A stretch of 64,000 nt of DNA, from the NCBI RefSeq assembly GCF_019704555.1, contig NZ_AP024745.1:6642501-6706500 (forward strand). The letters run 5' to 3'. The number at the start of each line of letters is the position of its first letter. The first letter of the stretch is position 1. The position numbers and the translations under genes are program-made. Shown here one piece after another: positions 38,801 to 41,945 of this stretch. The stretch is from Actinoplanes sp. L3-i22. GTDB taxonomy: Bacteria; Actinomycetota; Actinomycetes; Mycobacteriales; Micromonosporaceae. The notes beneath the pieces were generated by a model, which was not told the origin of the DNA, made no database searches, and worked only from the letters and a program-made list of their open reading frames with translations.

Positions 38801-39687
38801 GTCCCGGCCGGGGTTTCGGCGGGAGTTCCGGACAGTTCGCGGCGTGCCACGATCGCCCTGAGTCCGTCCCAGGTGTTCTGCTGGCGGCGGTGCCGGTAGT
38901 GCGGGTCGGTGAGTTGTCCCTGGTCGAGCAGGTCGTAGGCGGTGGCGACATCGCCGGCGTGCAGGGCGGTGCCGGCGGCAGTGGCGAGTTCGGCGCATTG
39001 CTGGGCGCGACGGTCCGCGTGCGCGGTGACCTGCTCGATGGTGCGGGTCAGGATCTGGTCGCGGTCGTGGGCGGCCCGCGCGTACTCCTCGACCGCCTCC
39101 CACACGAGGCCGAACCCGTACCGGGCGGCGAGGTCCTGCAGGTGGCCTTCGGTGATGTACCGGCCGACCGGCGCATAGTCGATCTCGGCGCCCGGGCTGG
39201 GCCGGAACATGGGGTTGTCGATGATGCCGGGGCCGTGGTCGTCGACGGCGACCCGCAGCTGGGCTTGGGCCAGCGGCGACAGCAGCGCCAGCCGCGGACC
39301 GGTGGCCGGGTCGGCGGCCGCGGCGGCCAGTTCGCTGATGCGTTCCTGGACCTGGTGTTCCTGGACCCGGTCGCGGAGCACGTCCCCGTCGGCGATCGCG
39401 GCGGGGCTCGGCTCGGGTACCGGGTCGCCGGTCACCGTGCCGCGCCAGAGCCGGACGTCGATCGGCACGGCCGGGGCGGGCATGACCGGCGTCTGCGTGG
39501 TGACGGTCAGGGTCGTGGTCGGGCCGTGCCCACCGGGGTAGCCGGACAGGGTGAGGGTGGTGTCGGTGCGAGCCGCCACGTAGCCGGTCCTGGTCCGGAC
39601 CCGGCCGTCGAGGTCGGGGGCGGTGACGGTGATGTGGTCGTCGGCGCCGACCTGGCCGGCGGACCGTTGCGCGGGAGTGGCTGTCAT
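17809..39687 (-). CDS. Giant multidomain DNA methylase/helicase, about 7,292 aa (DarB-like; possibly a fusion of neighbouring genes)
   Basis: One stop-free frame of nearly 22 kb. ATG 39687 is preferred for its AGGAG site; ATG 39705 overlaps the upstream stop. Approximate order: duplicated helical and beta modules (1-2060); N6-adenine methyltransferase (LEPGCGSGNF, residue 2277, and NVPFG); SNF2-like helicase (GTGAGKT, residue 2970; DEVQKF; LGRAQRQGNA); Cys-rich and duplicated helical modules; a second adenine methyltransferase (LEPSAGDGSL, 5210; NPPY, 5281); UvrD-like SF1 helicase (LAGTGKTS, 6096; VAVTRAQ, 6530); Ala/Pro tail. The family resembles phage P1 DarB, which enters with DNA and blocks restriction. 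Transfer genes lie directly upstream, coupled by overlap. A different frame at 33249-33500 encodes a plausible 83-aa protein, and indels there could make this three genes. Confidence 0.7.
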   Translation of the reverse strand: MTATPAQRSAGQVGADDHITVTAPDLDGRVRTRTGYVAARTDTTLTLSGYPGGHGPTTTLTVTTQTPVMPAPAVPIDVRLWRGTVTGDPVPEPSPAAIADGDVLRDRVQEHQVQERISELAAAAADPATGPRLALLSPLAQAQLRVAVDDHGPGIIDNPMFRPSPGAEIDYAPVGRYITEGHLQDLAARYGFGLVWEAVEEYARAAHDRDQILTRTIEQVTAHADRRAQQCAELATAAGTALHAGDVATAYDLLDQGQLTDPHYRHRRQQNTWDGLRAIVARRELSGTPAETPAGTPQHPGISDTDSRAAEPEDDLPAPPPAATTGALAGFTPLEQARIRVKVEDRAGEYAASPLIGRNPTAVGRYIGEGGSLHDMAPGERWKAVAAAAREILAVRPELMDLDTPAKRQAFAADRTAGVQQVLAATDAAFTAGDYQRALDLIDRGELLDPNHRPFGTDTWPALREFVADKQREAASPHTPDTDETPAAAIPEPAPTAAVLEHPDLARRQAIRDIAVNPGPALEEKLAKIGDPRFSQNVVEDSARRYALGYPPVRQGRGEYSWLCPVTGCERSPGDLLTLDAVRSMWLAHAAANHPDFVPGWDVDTWPLPARDNNPAGMPRLDDPGFGLHTAPLTSAHAFRLDTGRPASPGNQITLTTAHLAALEHIGDVHGMVYAVIADRRTRQASTVGPFITADAAWSWWHVSTNRAVRHHDRTVLFILIAAADRETRPDHLRAEALEILAAAGPDTSRDLLVWAAGATTALHAAAITHSWEHSGFQAGPNGGGTLDPQAGGPQRRFRHDRRGYHLIEDDNTPPVFSATWRELAAQVRADQLSSEQIRQVNVAAARWNDAAGSNLDPTHAAEAEATAAEAWAAIRPTHTGGRQQSRPAAAATQLPAGPEAATTGLNPETDTTTPLIGPANDAFETAVRILHSPAPEDAARLDSLPPGDVLDGTYLQVGGQLSDGSSRTLTGYLIATRSVFDGWGGWVPGGHLLLTVAGHPDALDGVDIAVPPGTDVTVMEAPDEMPRGTAPWRRPLRHDLVVAALAQLGQQLEPAGRGSPGWRLPGVDEPYVGPDADKMMLAHLAASWGANTDPPVLRQEFVDQALAEGRWAGPAAGSRPLRQVPRGAFGRITGLVDGQKQTIEGTLDFWRRRTRRGHQSDLVDVHLRIPDDLPSPRPDGRRVVTVAVPAGGATFTVIHRPNPAAQTLAEQQPSLFTLAASTSPPVEPDEPHSTAPSLYDTTLHQLQDPRGDTAPVMDTITAAEVAAGAYARLHGLMADGRTGTVTGYVIETGENEGYEGWVPAQHHLMTVAAHPDALGGVNIAVPNEATVSILKPAAGMPPAAQPWRRPGTAHEQVVAHLAEIGMQVQDTVDHLGRPAWTIPGFRRVFFGEHAAEDMLTQLLSAGQNHRRRPLIQQRFIDEAIADGRPVPPEPSGPVPLHRIRQDAYGAITGLVDGVEQTVHGRLDRWWSRSHRTALVDTVTVMLWVPDPHAPHGVGSGERVLEVQVPVTGATFTVTGRPTSSPDQGAVPTGAPKLAGPSAVAHTHYVVFSRLGGGSKYGRNFEQAMDFARRIESALPISPVIAIATPNPSLEFEGWVVEVAHPRTDADTLLALRQQIHQTAESEFGGAYDWEDGVNLPDPQVDPIAEVSAALQRRENTGDVSRPPSAMRPESADGPGLLPAAAQHPAGPAAAATPYNPPNDTPSAPSGELQQPSVDVMYGLPADPRPDHIAGVPTRVDHLSAHVVIGSEIPGAPGLFLYSQPTLLADRPANEAGDRQYLVQGARDGERPLEQHILWGSQLVTVIPNGATGWQPAHFRTWKHSKNKVFTADHPQGLRVNRVTGAGLEVTIDKKPATIAYADVTACEEWGNRATTPIEQHKFRAREEIVDVYAWDGGEHPFRPTFAGSLRCHDCCGGIRSQLHTGDLRADFQQFEQLRLALLKPGQTNAELTRAADDLDRYVRGIPMSDPSLPTGPGRDAHPADPTTSDPVNPSDDTPAPAPAAEPLPATPAAGSVEQPATTGTLSAPSNEPQQLSIDFLFGMPSDHPPADAPAPQQLGDQHEPVRPTDDGALAGQPQRRVPGAAGPTGTLHPAGRGDRADGRGRNPSESRADAGSGELPAAAPPAEDGPQRGGERDNTPLPAGLAAAAGHTGPQPSDRAPFRPTGQLDLAPSGEIARIRANMAVVRLLTSGEPTTTQHQPTLAAWSGWGAVPALFDERAKFAGRFAAERAELRELLGEDGYRSARGTTLNAHYTDAALVETIWETVGRLGFTGGTVLEPGCGSGNFIGFAPAGIHLTGVEVDPTTAAVAQALYPHAYIRAESFADTRIDPASMDLAIGNVPFGQHHLHDPAHNPGRKQPIHNHFSLKAAAAVRPGGLIALITSSYTLDGASRSHQVAREQLAAQADLIAAYRLPTGAHQKAAGTDTVTDLLILRRHDRGTASPDADWLTTTTVSVPHAEKPGQLEQFPINQYFLSHLDDAVLGRMTASSGRNRPMLTVDPGHRTAADLLRAATARLATSHTSPAVAAAPVMLTVPDPDPEDGMFFDEGNATFTQISNGERNQVHPPASQVVELQALIKLRNTVVALLNEEAAHREDTARMSALRQLLQQQYQQYAAAHEPINRCKVHTATRTDKDGNRVEQRRHRYPQMGGFRDDPYFPYLQALEVFDDTLGEVTGLAEVFYQRVIAVPDPVDRVGNPADAVAVCWDRHNTIRLDVIASLLGTDTEDQARQLLGETVYDEPGTGQLIRKAEYLSGNVRRKLAAARAAAQDDPQFAVNVRALEAVLPRDRTPAEIGAQLGSPWIPAATVQDFLREILQDGTITVAEVAGKWSVGGGKTASILSTTVWGTEHRSATALAQTRLNQQDIQLTKTIETAAGSRTVNDPEATACAQAKAEQLDSRFRQWLWEDPDRSRTLVTLFNDTFNARIMRTYDGERVEAPGMSTVFELRPHQHAAVIRMRETPGAGLFHGTGAGKTLEMIVGGMELKRLGLVNKPCYIVPKGVLGQFKREFLQAYPRARILAADSEDLTGDQRRKFVARCSTGAWDAIILSHEAFKSIPVSRDVELDYRKRQVARLEKHLEGVTDADRYTVKDVEKQIAKLDEQIKELQDKKSDPATTFERTGIDYLVVDEVQKFRKLPIISAVRELANPEGNQRSVDLEMTLEYLRASGRRRVITLATATPIDNSPSELYSMIRYGAPELLDEMGLHTHDQFVAAFIQPRRRIEMRADGAGFESRSRHVVYVNVNALKRHLLFAWADVKLKEHLDLGEPTIIGGKPEILAVPGSEELGEQMRDIAIRSRDYRARDPQIRYTVSGELREDNPLWMSTDGRKASLAVRLVGRQTSEPEKVDATADRIMQIWGEHRDDVYHRADGTPEPVRGSLILVFCDLGVPSDNWNVYEGLRDELVRRGMPRDLIRFDQDAKNPRQRARLDQDARDGKVAVLLGNREGLGTGRNIQRRAIAVVQLDATWRYTLLEQSLGRAQRQGNANPAIHHIFVVTEGSYDPFLWQKVDHKARFFRQILDPDDTTNVIDLTDVDDNGGKIDPSVMLAVATGKPELLDLARLEEAVATLKLEQRIWHDEQFTLAATIEQNRRTIAGTTAKISTVDALLAARTETRGDAFRMTINGASHTKRVDAGQALATRLLALAASRDRPTDVDVAVLGGISITATELYGQMHLDLQGVWTADRISLTGTELAAIARGEQDAVGTIRKLENRIAGLDGVRDEFVSTIARLEANIANATSRAGLPYPQQEALEQAKRDLERLVQELGVLDPTTPGSAPETGAPSMDEPGAPRAVVALPHRGGLPATAGPSAPTPSPPADPPSVTATDPTVISPATAGTPNSAAEPTPEATYDGPITPPTMWVVTAPGMPGAGPRTTLQVGPDDPEQMLRHQGWQPDSGNPVAFDGHRFTVRFPDGNTFYSARPLLLPWRALQPGDAATLDVGTTGRWHYAEGMPGSGAHWDRHDVRRHLAAAEGAGAPIAVTDWGVIISRHRTQVFIRDDAEIPAVPDVPLPQQKADSASQLTSIVADLPIDQQQWLTRRLTELARDERIQSFARANSHDRVANILHERLDELIADAGNEPSLADAMSLLVRYFDDTEGVFRGPFLEAAGRHLYAQARIEDPFTPARPDQPTTQTLAEPAEPDASDTAEPATARLTHLLNERDLTDQQRLWLMSKIDMLAREPRTVAAARANDYENFHHAVANPIADLASFVAGDELGDDGFDLHSKLTGHDGPQTDEFITTVSAYLYESAADLRVPAPAAPGAEQPAPGDSPMAEPGPSVELAGPEPAAAGLPETQRRRRGHAFYPPADLLSQIPPLYATDGIPKAEKAIYLHYFGGSRDYWIAEYDPATGEAFGYGGTGNALDGLEWGYSYLPELEKLNVGLTIIERDLDWAPVRAGDANLPGDAVDQARQPERREPGQEAAAGQQASVVTSTAVGDQSPARGPDGVEPGAQGDRAGGDATPAAVPAPVRVDQLRGGEHVYVCGIDKYGSLSYSTGQVQAAPSTVSVAGRTATGRVSRSPQKARPGLLVTLTTSEQSQMPIITGLDGFAEPVTDAAHQFQPTASDLPHLVHGHCSCGWKRGPGASTYASERNNWARHVAQQALPPTHVPQVSAGLLEQAEQFGRNAHAQGRPSAPGADIHTLALVTGWPVGAGADQVFAAFSRGYRAAADQAATAAVAGSKAAAEPRNHTAEPGDQLSAAQQPAAEPTPDQDSRGREQLTDRQQRLLYQLRDGRGEPWSVRRQSWIKTFHLTAVTDRYPHPLAPTMADLSVLSAADRATVTAGLQDSLTSPDHHERAMARATLRAWSDARPVWNAAQQQALDALASFETYGVDALEGYGRLTVQEYLGLDPDDRADLSADLRAIVASRATKTIPSNRTSYGTTIRGVEADHVSGARSLLGIIGRGVQPRRFHEHADKVGRTVLAGSLNPGDQIMVRNAVMTVDRIGIDGKIRLVGGKGATLSSLTSRYKLLAAASAPTDPDPGPDRAAGAQVEPVPRVAAPPPAAPAVPPQPAEPVGGPPGQHAAGVAARPAPAMDRPKTSPDPTADAADEQPSLFPDAADTPQPAVEPQPTPDTRPTTAPTEPAQAHQQFISAGDGLDDVRAVLARSRILDTRVILPTQPLPRTVWQAVHTTFTVMGATGGRRIGQPYRFPTDRSADLAAFLAGGPAPQHERTTAGWVRTPDLLAADVVARFAELDGRARPLRVLEPSAGDGSLIRAVLAAAPDADVTAVEPSLDRATAIAADHGDQVRLHNTTIEDYAALWRQRNDQPFELIVMNPPYSVPGNRTIWADHVRIAWLMLAEGGRLVAILPGRPDQRSDPFSTDLMALLGPDLLAESLPAKSFDVSGADVDTSVLAVTRPVTNVDQARARYAASLYRLADGEPLPVDTPKLSARDAAETPVQTYRDFSGPRVARYVGTCVLCSTPTWSDGSNDPRGMLGANAVQTLRAAELDLEGPDVCRCWTCASTSDTYNRSVVRATTMWTTPEPAAEPAPVDGIRVWTFASTAAAYDAINMATTPDDIFFGDVVHVPDEQVVGLVDQAWGAAVTVAHGEFHEADLFAMTELEYEDTVRAARRLARDHGYPLAPLTLDLGVSADKLGPYTAEISGCVCPLCTAYAQADLDQAEPAGLALLEACFDGSHTRTVPDPSCPGAAPAGSAALADTTPVPPELRTQDLKGLDDGEPYTSTKRIRGPLRDVKIASNALLRTRGAASKVGPPLVATIEVVKQINLDATDPTDLLLWSVALAQQSRAALRKLNPAADGGLVNMLSSVVRAADTLAGDLVATARKPNRWQRLFDQPAPDLHSAAAIVRSPARSAAAAAPQHTPAAAELEQSEPVRPGLAAAPEVLEPAQGDLFTMAPQTLPTPTLGAIEPGDQPTPADPPVGETSSRAHPQPDQPAPDRATAEPIAAAPADGRSDPDSRSDMVPSAAAEPAHLPDLVPAAAGDPDPSTEATTMPDTATTGARALDHILVTTDGSFAQVSGTTGSPAEGPLRDFLKNPANFQGGLRFYLWADRGMWVLRGTSTQARLAAEKVSDWLKAEAVAPATGPAAARTAAPRTVTKPGKRFTPTAQQQAIIDAYRAEQNIAVLALAGTGKTSTLVLLAEIFPDKKIAYFAFNRSVADEAKGKFGTNVYAATSHSFAMTGLRNHPIAPKLRRVLLNEGWPQEWAEKLGIEEVLIRHKDRPSELVMPERVAAAVMGTLTAFRHSADPEISARHLPDNVAQGSRELREMVLRHTEQAWADKNNLAGTLPFNPDDYRKIWALTNPKLPYDVIFYDEGQDLNPVMEKVVQDHQAAGTQVVVVGDSNQAIYGFLGARDAIIRWPADVTLPLTQSHRFGSATADLGNRLLTSLNSRWKLQGTPALNSKIGPIPYPDAVLARTNAGAVAAVFEAFDQNRRVALVGGSKVIEDIAKAALKLQAGRRTGHPDLQGFEDWTSVVEAVENEENGAQSLRAFVRLVQSRGAQKLLDMARDLVSEEATTEDGKPAYDVIVCTGHKAKGLEWDFVRIASDWPQPETDRETGEVRLPDAEERRLAYVAVTRAQLGLELGSLAWVTDLPLASSARAVEAQKHNTTPQQDAAETAAEQPTAQAGAATEQGKVALTESASTVAADESPGPDPASTDGRPPAEAEDAADFGAAMPQPAGHVPALADEPVHEDTSVTSEPVTAVPGTGAQDTGAQAGTLATARAADTTADPAAMPRTDRAETAVGVDAAAPAVSAERPATPASAASPEQPARPVPARPTLVPATNGNAPPPPTPSSTAPGAATPAPTPVPAGGHSGAGHAPSAGAEPPSPERSGPGAAPNAKSPDQAAPAVQAPDRRVPATTPTTDPHHGEVAQEPAQTDRFALLPQAHAILADFATETEPRLVWALAAAALRSGTAVGDWWDAPGTVDALTHTTTVDEINDHVQFRVYHAGARLEERSGDGVLVEADWATIAGLLDRDQIPADLAQALTVASRAARDAEHDLATYPANPMGEPMPDDQRTIIARARAARQTAAAALASIWKAILPARPPAPATAPAGPLAQEQPRTAAATAAPATPPTGQPAHDGDPADPQPAPARPATPGPGPQPAEAPPAGGVAPMQPADRSAIKIVVIDTAAEFFGGSQDYGIAGTAVHLAQHQLADETRRFGLIPVVQAAADVMQQDQSILTRPLEQRRALRADRNAQSEMFAALIRSLAGAGDTETALRLIGEAELHNPRHHTTWADETSVGWAEVGDRIRNRTGAAAAAAQAFTPLPARPPAGPDRPAGGPGQAFTGPGGRTAIPEIRRPSPGPAPATGSRPHR
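20000..21480 (-). other. UvrD-like SF1 helicase domain of the giant protein
   Basis: All SF1 motifs are present in order: Walker A LALAGTGKTSTL (about 21403), FYDEGQDLNP, VVVGDSNQAIYGFLGA, LTQSHRFG, VIVCTGHKAKGLEWDFV and RRLAYVAVTRAQ (about 20090). It is compact, as in the short UvrD-like helicases with a TSHSFAM motif. It should be an active ATP-dependent DNA translocase. Confidence 0.85.
23527..24145 (-). other. Second adenine methyltransferase domain of the giant protein
   Basis: WVRTPDLLAADVVARFAELD leads into SAM-binding motif I (LRVLEPSAGDGSLI, about 24059) and catalytic motif IV (ELIVMNPPYSVPGNR, about 23845). It is about 600 bases long, a compact catalytic core without a target-recognition domain of its own. 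Cys-rich segments (VGTCVLCSTPTW, CRCWTCAS) follow and may bind zinc. Confidence 0.8.
29070..30870 (-). other. SNF2-like SF2 helicase domain of the giant protein
   Basis: Starts FELRPHQHAAVIRMRETPG with Walker A HGTGAGKTLEM (about 30789). Motif II is VVDEVQKF (DEVQ in place of DEAH, about 30306). Motif III is TLATATPIDN. The C-terminal lobe has LGNREGLGTGRNIQ and the arginine-finger motif QSLGRAQRQGN (about 29264). A charged coiled coil (KQIAKLDEQIKELQDKK) interrupts the first lobe. Confidence 0.8.
32370..33215 (-). other. First adenine methyltransferase domain of the giant protein
   Basis: Begins FRPTGQLDLAPSGEIARI and continues with AWSGWGAVPALFDER, a signature of COG4646-type methylase/helicases. 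SAM-binding motif I is VLEPGCGSGNF (about 32858). Motif IV is the variant GNVPFG instead of NPPY or NPPF (about 32670). A GTG at 33215 would be an ideal gene start (MTGAPFRPTGQLDLAP) if one G were added to the run at 33207-33209. Confidence 0.75.
33249..33500 (-). CDS. Small plasmid protein, 83 aa, in another frame inside the giant ORF
   Basis: ATG 33500 has a perfect site (TAGGAGATCAGC upstream). It starts MNRYGRQMMEHWRASRNDEF and includes LPDPQEHFTRLGEEIAQTVE, with a well-balanced, charged, helical composition. I recall similar small proteins beside methylase/helicase genes of actinobacterial mobile elements. Over the same bases the giant frame reads like a shadow (PTGTLHPAGRGDRADGRGRN). 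The TAG at 33510-33512 that overlaps the ribosome site is what the end of an upstream gene would look like. Either this gene is real and the giant ORF is several genes joined by indels, or it is a gene nested in the giant one. Confidence 0.65.
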   Translation of the reverse strand: MNRYGRQMMEHWRASRNDEFLALPDPQEHFTRLGEEIAQTVEDVTRQKAGPTPAAENYLQRLRRLKTARSEAESEITRRYLLD

Positions 39688-39701
39688 CGGGGTCTCCTGG
39701 C

Positions 39702-40748
39702 TCATCGGGTCACCGGCCGGCGGATCGCGGCGATCTGGCTGCGCCAGCTGCTGACCGGGGTGACCTTGACGACGTCGCCGGTCTTGGGTGCTTGCACCAG
39801 GTAGGGGCGGCCGTCGCCGGCCGTGCCGATGTACATGCCGACGTGGCGGGGGTTGGCGCGGGTGCCGTCGCTGCCCGGGATGAAGATCAGGTCGCCGGGT
39901 TGCATCGCCGCGATCGTGGTGACGGCGGTGCCGGTGTGGACCTGGTCGGTGGTGACCCGGGGGATCGTGACCCCGGCGGCGGCCCACGCCTTCTGCATCA
40001 GCCCGGAGCAGTCGTAGCTGTCCGGGCCGGCGGCGCCGAACACGTACGGTTTGCCGACCTGGGCCAGGGCGAACCGGACGGCGGTGGCCTGCTGGGCGTC
40101 GCTGGGCAGGGTGTAGCCGGCCGGGATGCCGGCGCCGGGTTCGCCGGGCAGGCCGTCGCCCTCGTCGCTGGTGCAGGTGACGCCGAGTCCGCTGCTGATC
40201 GCGTCGACAAGTTGCTCGGACTCGGGCTGCCATTTCGCGTACGCGTCCGGGTAGGCCGACCGCTGCACCTGTTGCGCGGCCTGGGTCAGCGGCATCGTCT
40301 GCCAGCCGTCGACGCGCAGCAGGGCCTGGTAGAACTTTCCGGCGGCGTAGTCGGGTTGCAGGATCTGCGCCGGGCTGCCCCAACCCTGGCTCGGGCGTTG
40401 CTGGAACAGCCCAAGCGAGTCGTGGTCGTTGCGGGCGCCGAGGTCGCCGTAGTTGTGCAGGGTGGATTCCTGCATCGCGGTCGCGACCGCGATCACCCAC
40501 CCGTAGCGCGGCACCTGCAGCTGTGTGCCGACGGTGACGATGGTGGCCGCGTTGCCGGTCTGCTCCGCCGACCAGTTCCCGACCCCGGCCGCCGCCGTGC
40601 TGGCGCTGGGGCCAGGACTGGTGGTGCTGGTCGCGGTGCAGGTGGTGCCGGTGCCGAAACTCGCGACCGCGGCGACACCCAGCAGGCACGGGGCGAGCAG
40701 CAGCACGGCGCTCCCGCCGGCCACCCAGGCCCAGGTCCGGCCGGTCAC
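39702..40748 (-). CDS. Two-domain cell-wall hydrolase (transglycosylase-like plus NlpC/P60), 348 aa, of the conjugation system
   Basis: GTG 40748 overlaps the upstream stop (GTGA). A signal-anchor helix (WVAGGSAVLLLAPCLLGVAA) is followed by a transglycosylase-like region (AMQESTLHNYGDLGARND, LGLFQQRPSQGWG) at residues about 85-150 and a C-terminal NlpC/P60 domain with catalytic Cys in SYDCSGLMQKAW and His in NPRHVGMYIG. Such enzymes open peptidoglycan to let the secretion channel through, like VirB1 and its Gram-positive counterparts. The stop overlaps ATG 39705, so the giant methylase/helicase is probably made from the same transcript. Confidence 0.85.
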   Translation of the reverse strand: MTGRTWAWVAGGSAVLLLAPCLLGVAAVASFGTGTTCTATSTTSPGPSASTAAAGVGNWSAEQTGNAATIVTVGTQLQVPRYGWVIAVATAMQESTLHNYGDLGARNDHDSLGLFQQRPSQGWGSPAQILQPDYAAGKFYQALLRVDGWQTMPLTQAAQQVQRSAYPDAYAKWQPESEQLVDAISSGLGVTCTSDEGDGLPGEPGAGIPAGYTLPSDAQQATAVRFALAQVGKPYVFGAAGPDSYDCSGLMQKAWAAAGVTIPRVTTDQVHTGTAVTTIAAMQPGDLIFIPGSDGTRANPRHVGMYIGTAGDGRPYLVQAPKTGDVVKVTPVSSWRSQIAAIRRPVTR

Positions 40749-41308
40749 GGCAGCCCCGCCGGGGTGATCTCGAACGCGGCCACCCGCCACCCGCTGTCGG
40801 TGCGGGTCAGCCGGCAGGCCACGATGCTGGTCTCGGCCGGCCCTCGCCAGCCGTGCTCGCCGACCGGGGTCGCGGTAACCCGCGCCCAGCGGCGGGCGCT
40901 GCCCGGGGTGTCGGTCGCCGGCCGGGCGTCGTTGTCGTCGCGGACCGTGGTGGACAGCCGGGCCTGATGCGACCGCCAGGTGTCCCAGCGGCCGTCACGG
41001 GCCGCGGCCGGGGCCTGCGCGGCCAGGGCCCCGTCCATGTCGGTGGCGGCGCGCGCCCAGGCGGCGCCCGGGTCGCGGTCGCGGCGGGTGTCCGCGCTGT
41101 AGAGGGCGGCGGTGAACCGGCGGCAGACCGTCGCCGGGTCGCGGTAGTCGGCGAGCGCCGCGGTCGGCGGGCTCACCGCGGCCACCACCGGCGCCGAGCT
41201 CGCCGGGGACACCACGGTGGTCGGGGTCGCCGGGGCGACCGGAGTGAGGGAACAACCGGCGGCGGCCAGCACCAGCGGCAGGCCACAGCAGCGCACGATC
41301 ACGTTCAT
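40745..41308 (-). CDS. Lipoprotein of the conjugation module, 187 aa
   Basis: The signal peptide MNVIVRCCGLPLVLAAAGCS ends in a lipobox (LAAAGC), so the mature protein is a surface lipoprotein. The mature part has a Pro/Thr-rich linker and a folded domain (VCRRFTAALYSADTR, VACRLTRTDSGWRVAAFEIT) reminiscent of NTF2-like or VirB8/TcpC-type periplasmic domains; that likeness is only suggestive. It is the first gene of the minus-strand unit and starts 180 bases from the divergent VirB2-like gene. Confidence 0.7.
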   Translation of the reverse strand: MNVIVRCCGLPLVLAAAGCSLTPVAPATPTTVVSPASSAPVVAAVSPPTAALADYRDPATVCRRFTAALYSADTRRDRDPGAAWARAATDMDGALAAQAPAAARDGRWDTWRSHQARLSTTVRDDNDARPATDTPGSARRWARVTATPVGEHGWRGPAETSIVACRLTRTDSGWRVAAFEITPAGLP

Positions 41309-41488
41309 GCCGGCGACGCTCGCAGCCCGGTAGCGGCGCTACCGCTGCTGCTCACCGCCGGTAGCGCCAGTGCTGCCGCGACCGTAGCGGCGGTAGCGGG
41401 TCGAGCGACGCGAGCGACAACACCTGCCCGGCAGCGTGCTCAGCGTTCGCCCCGCCCAGGGGCGTGCTCCTCACCTTCGGGAGTTGTT
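41309..41488. promoter_or_regulatory. Divergent promoter region of the conjugation module
   Basis: This 180-base gap separates the lipoprotein gene and the VirB2-like gene. It holds the dyad GGTAGCGGCGCTACC (41329-41343) and several more GTAGCGG-type elements (near 41373 and 41391-41399). The 11-mer CGCTACCGCTG (41337-41347) recurs upstream of the mobilisation operon at 57617. A regulator binding both is possible. Confidence 0.4.
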
Positions 41489-41776
41489 GTGCACGTTCAG
41501 TTGATCGTTGAGCAGGTTCTCGCCGCGCCGATGCCGGATCCGACGGCGGTCGCGCCGCCCGGCCTGCAGGAGATCGGCGGGCAGTTCCTCGGCTGGATGA
41601 AGTGGATCCTGCGCGCCTGCGGCGTCGGTGGGCTGCTCGCCTGCGGAATCATGATGACCGTCGGCCGCCGTAACCGGTCGAGTTTTGCCGCTGATGGCGC
41701 GTCCGGAATCCCGTGGGTTTTGGGTGGCCTGACGCTCGGCTCGATGGCCGTGCTCCTCGCCGGCGCCTTCGCCTAG
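41489..41776 (+). CDS. Small two-helix membrane protein, VirB2/TrbC-like, 95 aa
   Basis: GTG 41489 has GGGAG 5-6 bases upstream. Two transmembrane helices (ILRACGVGGLLACGIMMTVG and WVLGGLTLGSMAVLLAGAFA) flank a short basic loop (RRNRSS). This is the size and topology of the pilin-like VirB2/TrbC component. It is the first gene of the plus-strand transfer operon, directly before the VirB6-like gene. Confidence 0.7.
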   Translation: MHVQLIVEQVLAAPMPDPTAVAPPGLQEIGGQFLGWMKWILRACGVGGLLACGIMMTVGRRNRSSFAADGASGIPWVLGGLTLGSMAVLLAGAFA

Positions 41777-41945
41777 CGCCCGCTCGGCCCCGGCGGATGT
41801 TCCTCTCCCGTGCCCGACCGGGGCCGGCCTGGCCTTTCACCGCTCGCTGCCTGCGCCCCGCCGTGCTCCCGGATATTCGCCGTGCCTTCGCGCCGGTCCG
41901 GGCACAGCCGGGTGCCGCTGACCCGACTCTGCGGGGGTACCACCG

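Noticed and set aside
39706..40689. N-terminal 330-codon extension of the giant frame above ATG 39705
   Set aside because: It overlaps the cell-wall hydrolase gene in another frame and is Arg/His/Pro-rich shadow sequence; ribosome sites support 39687 or 39705.
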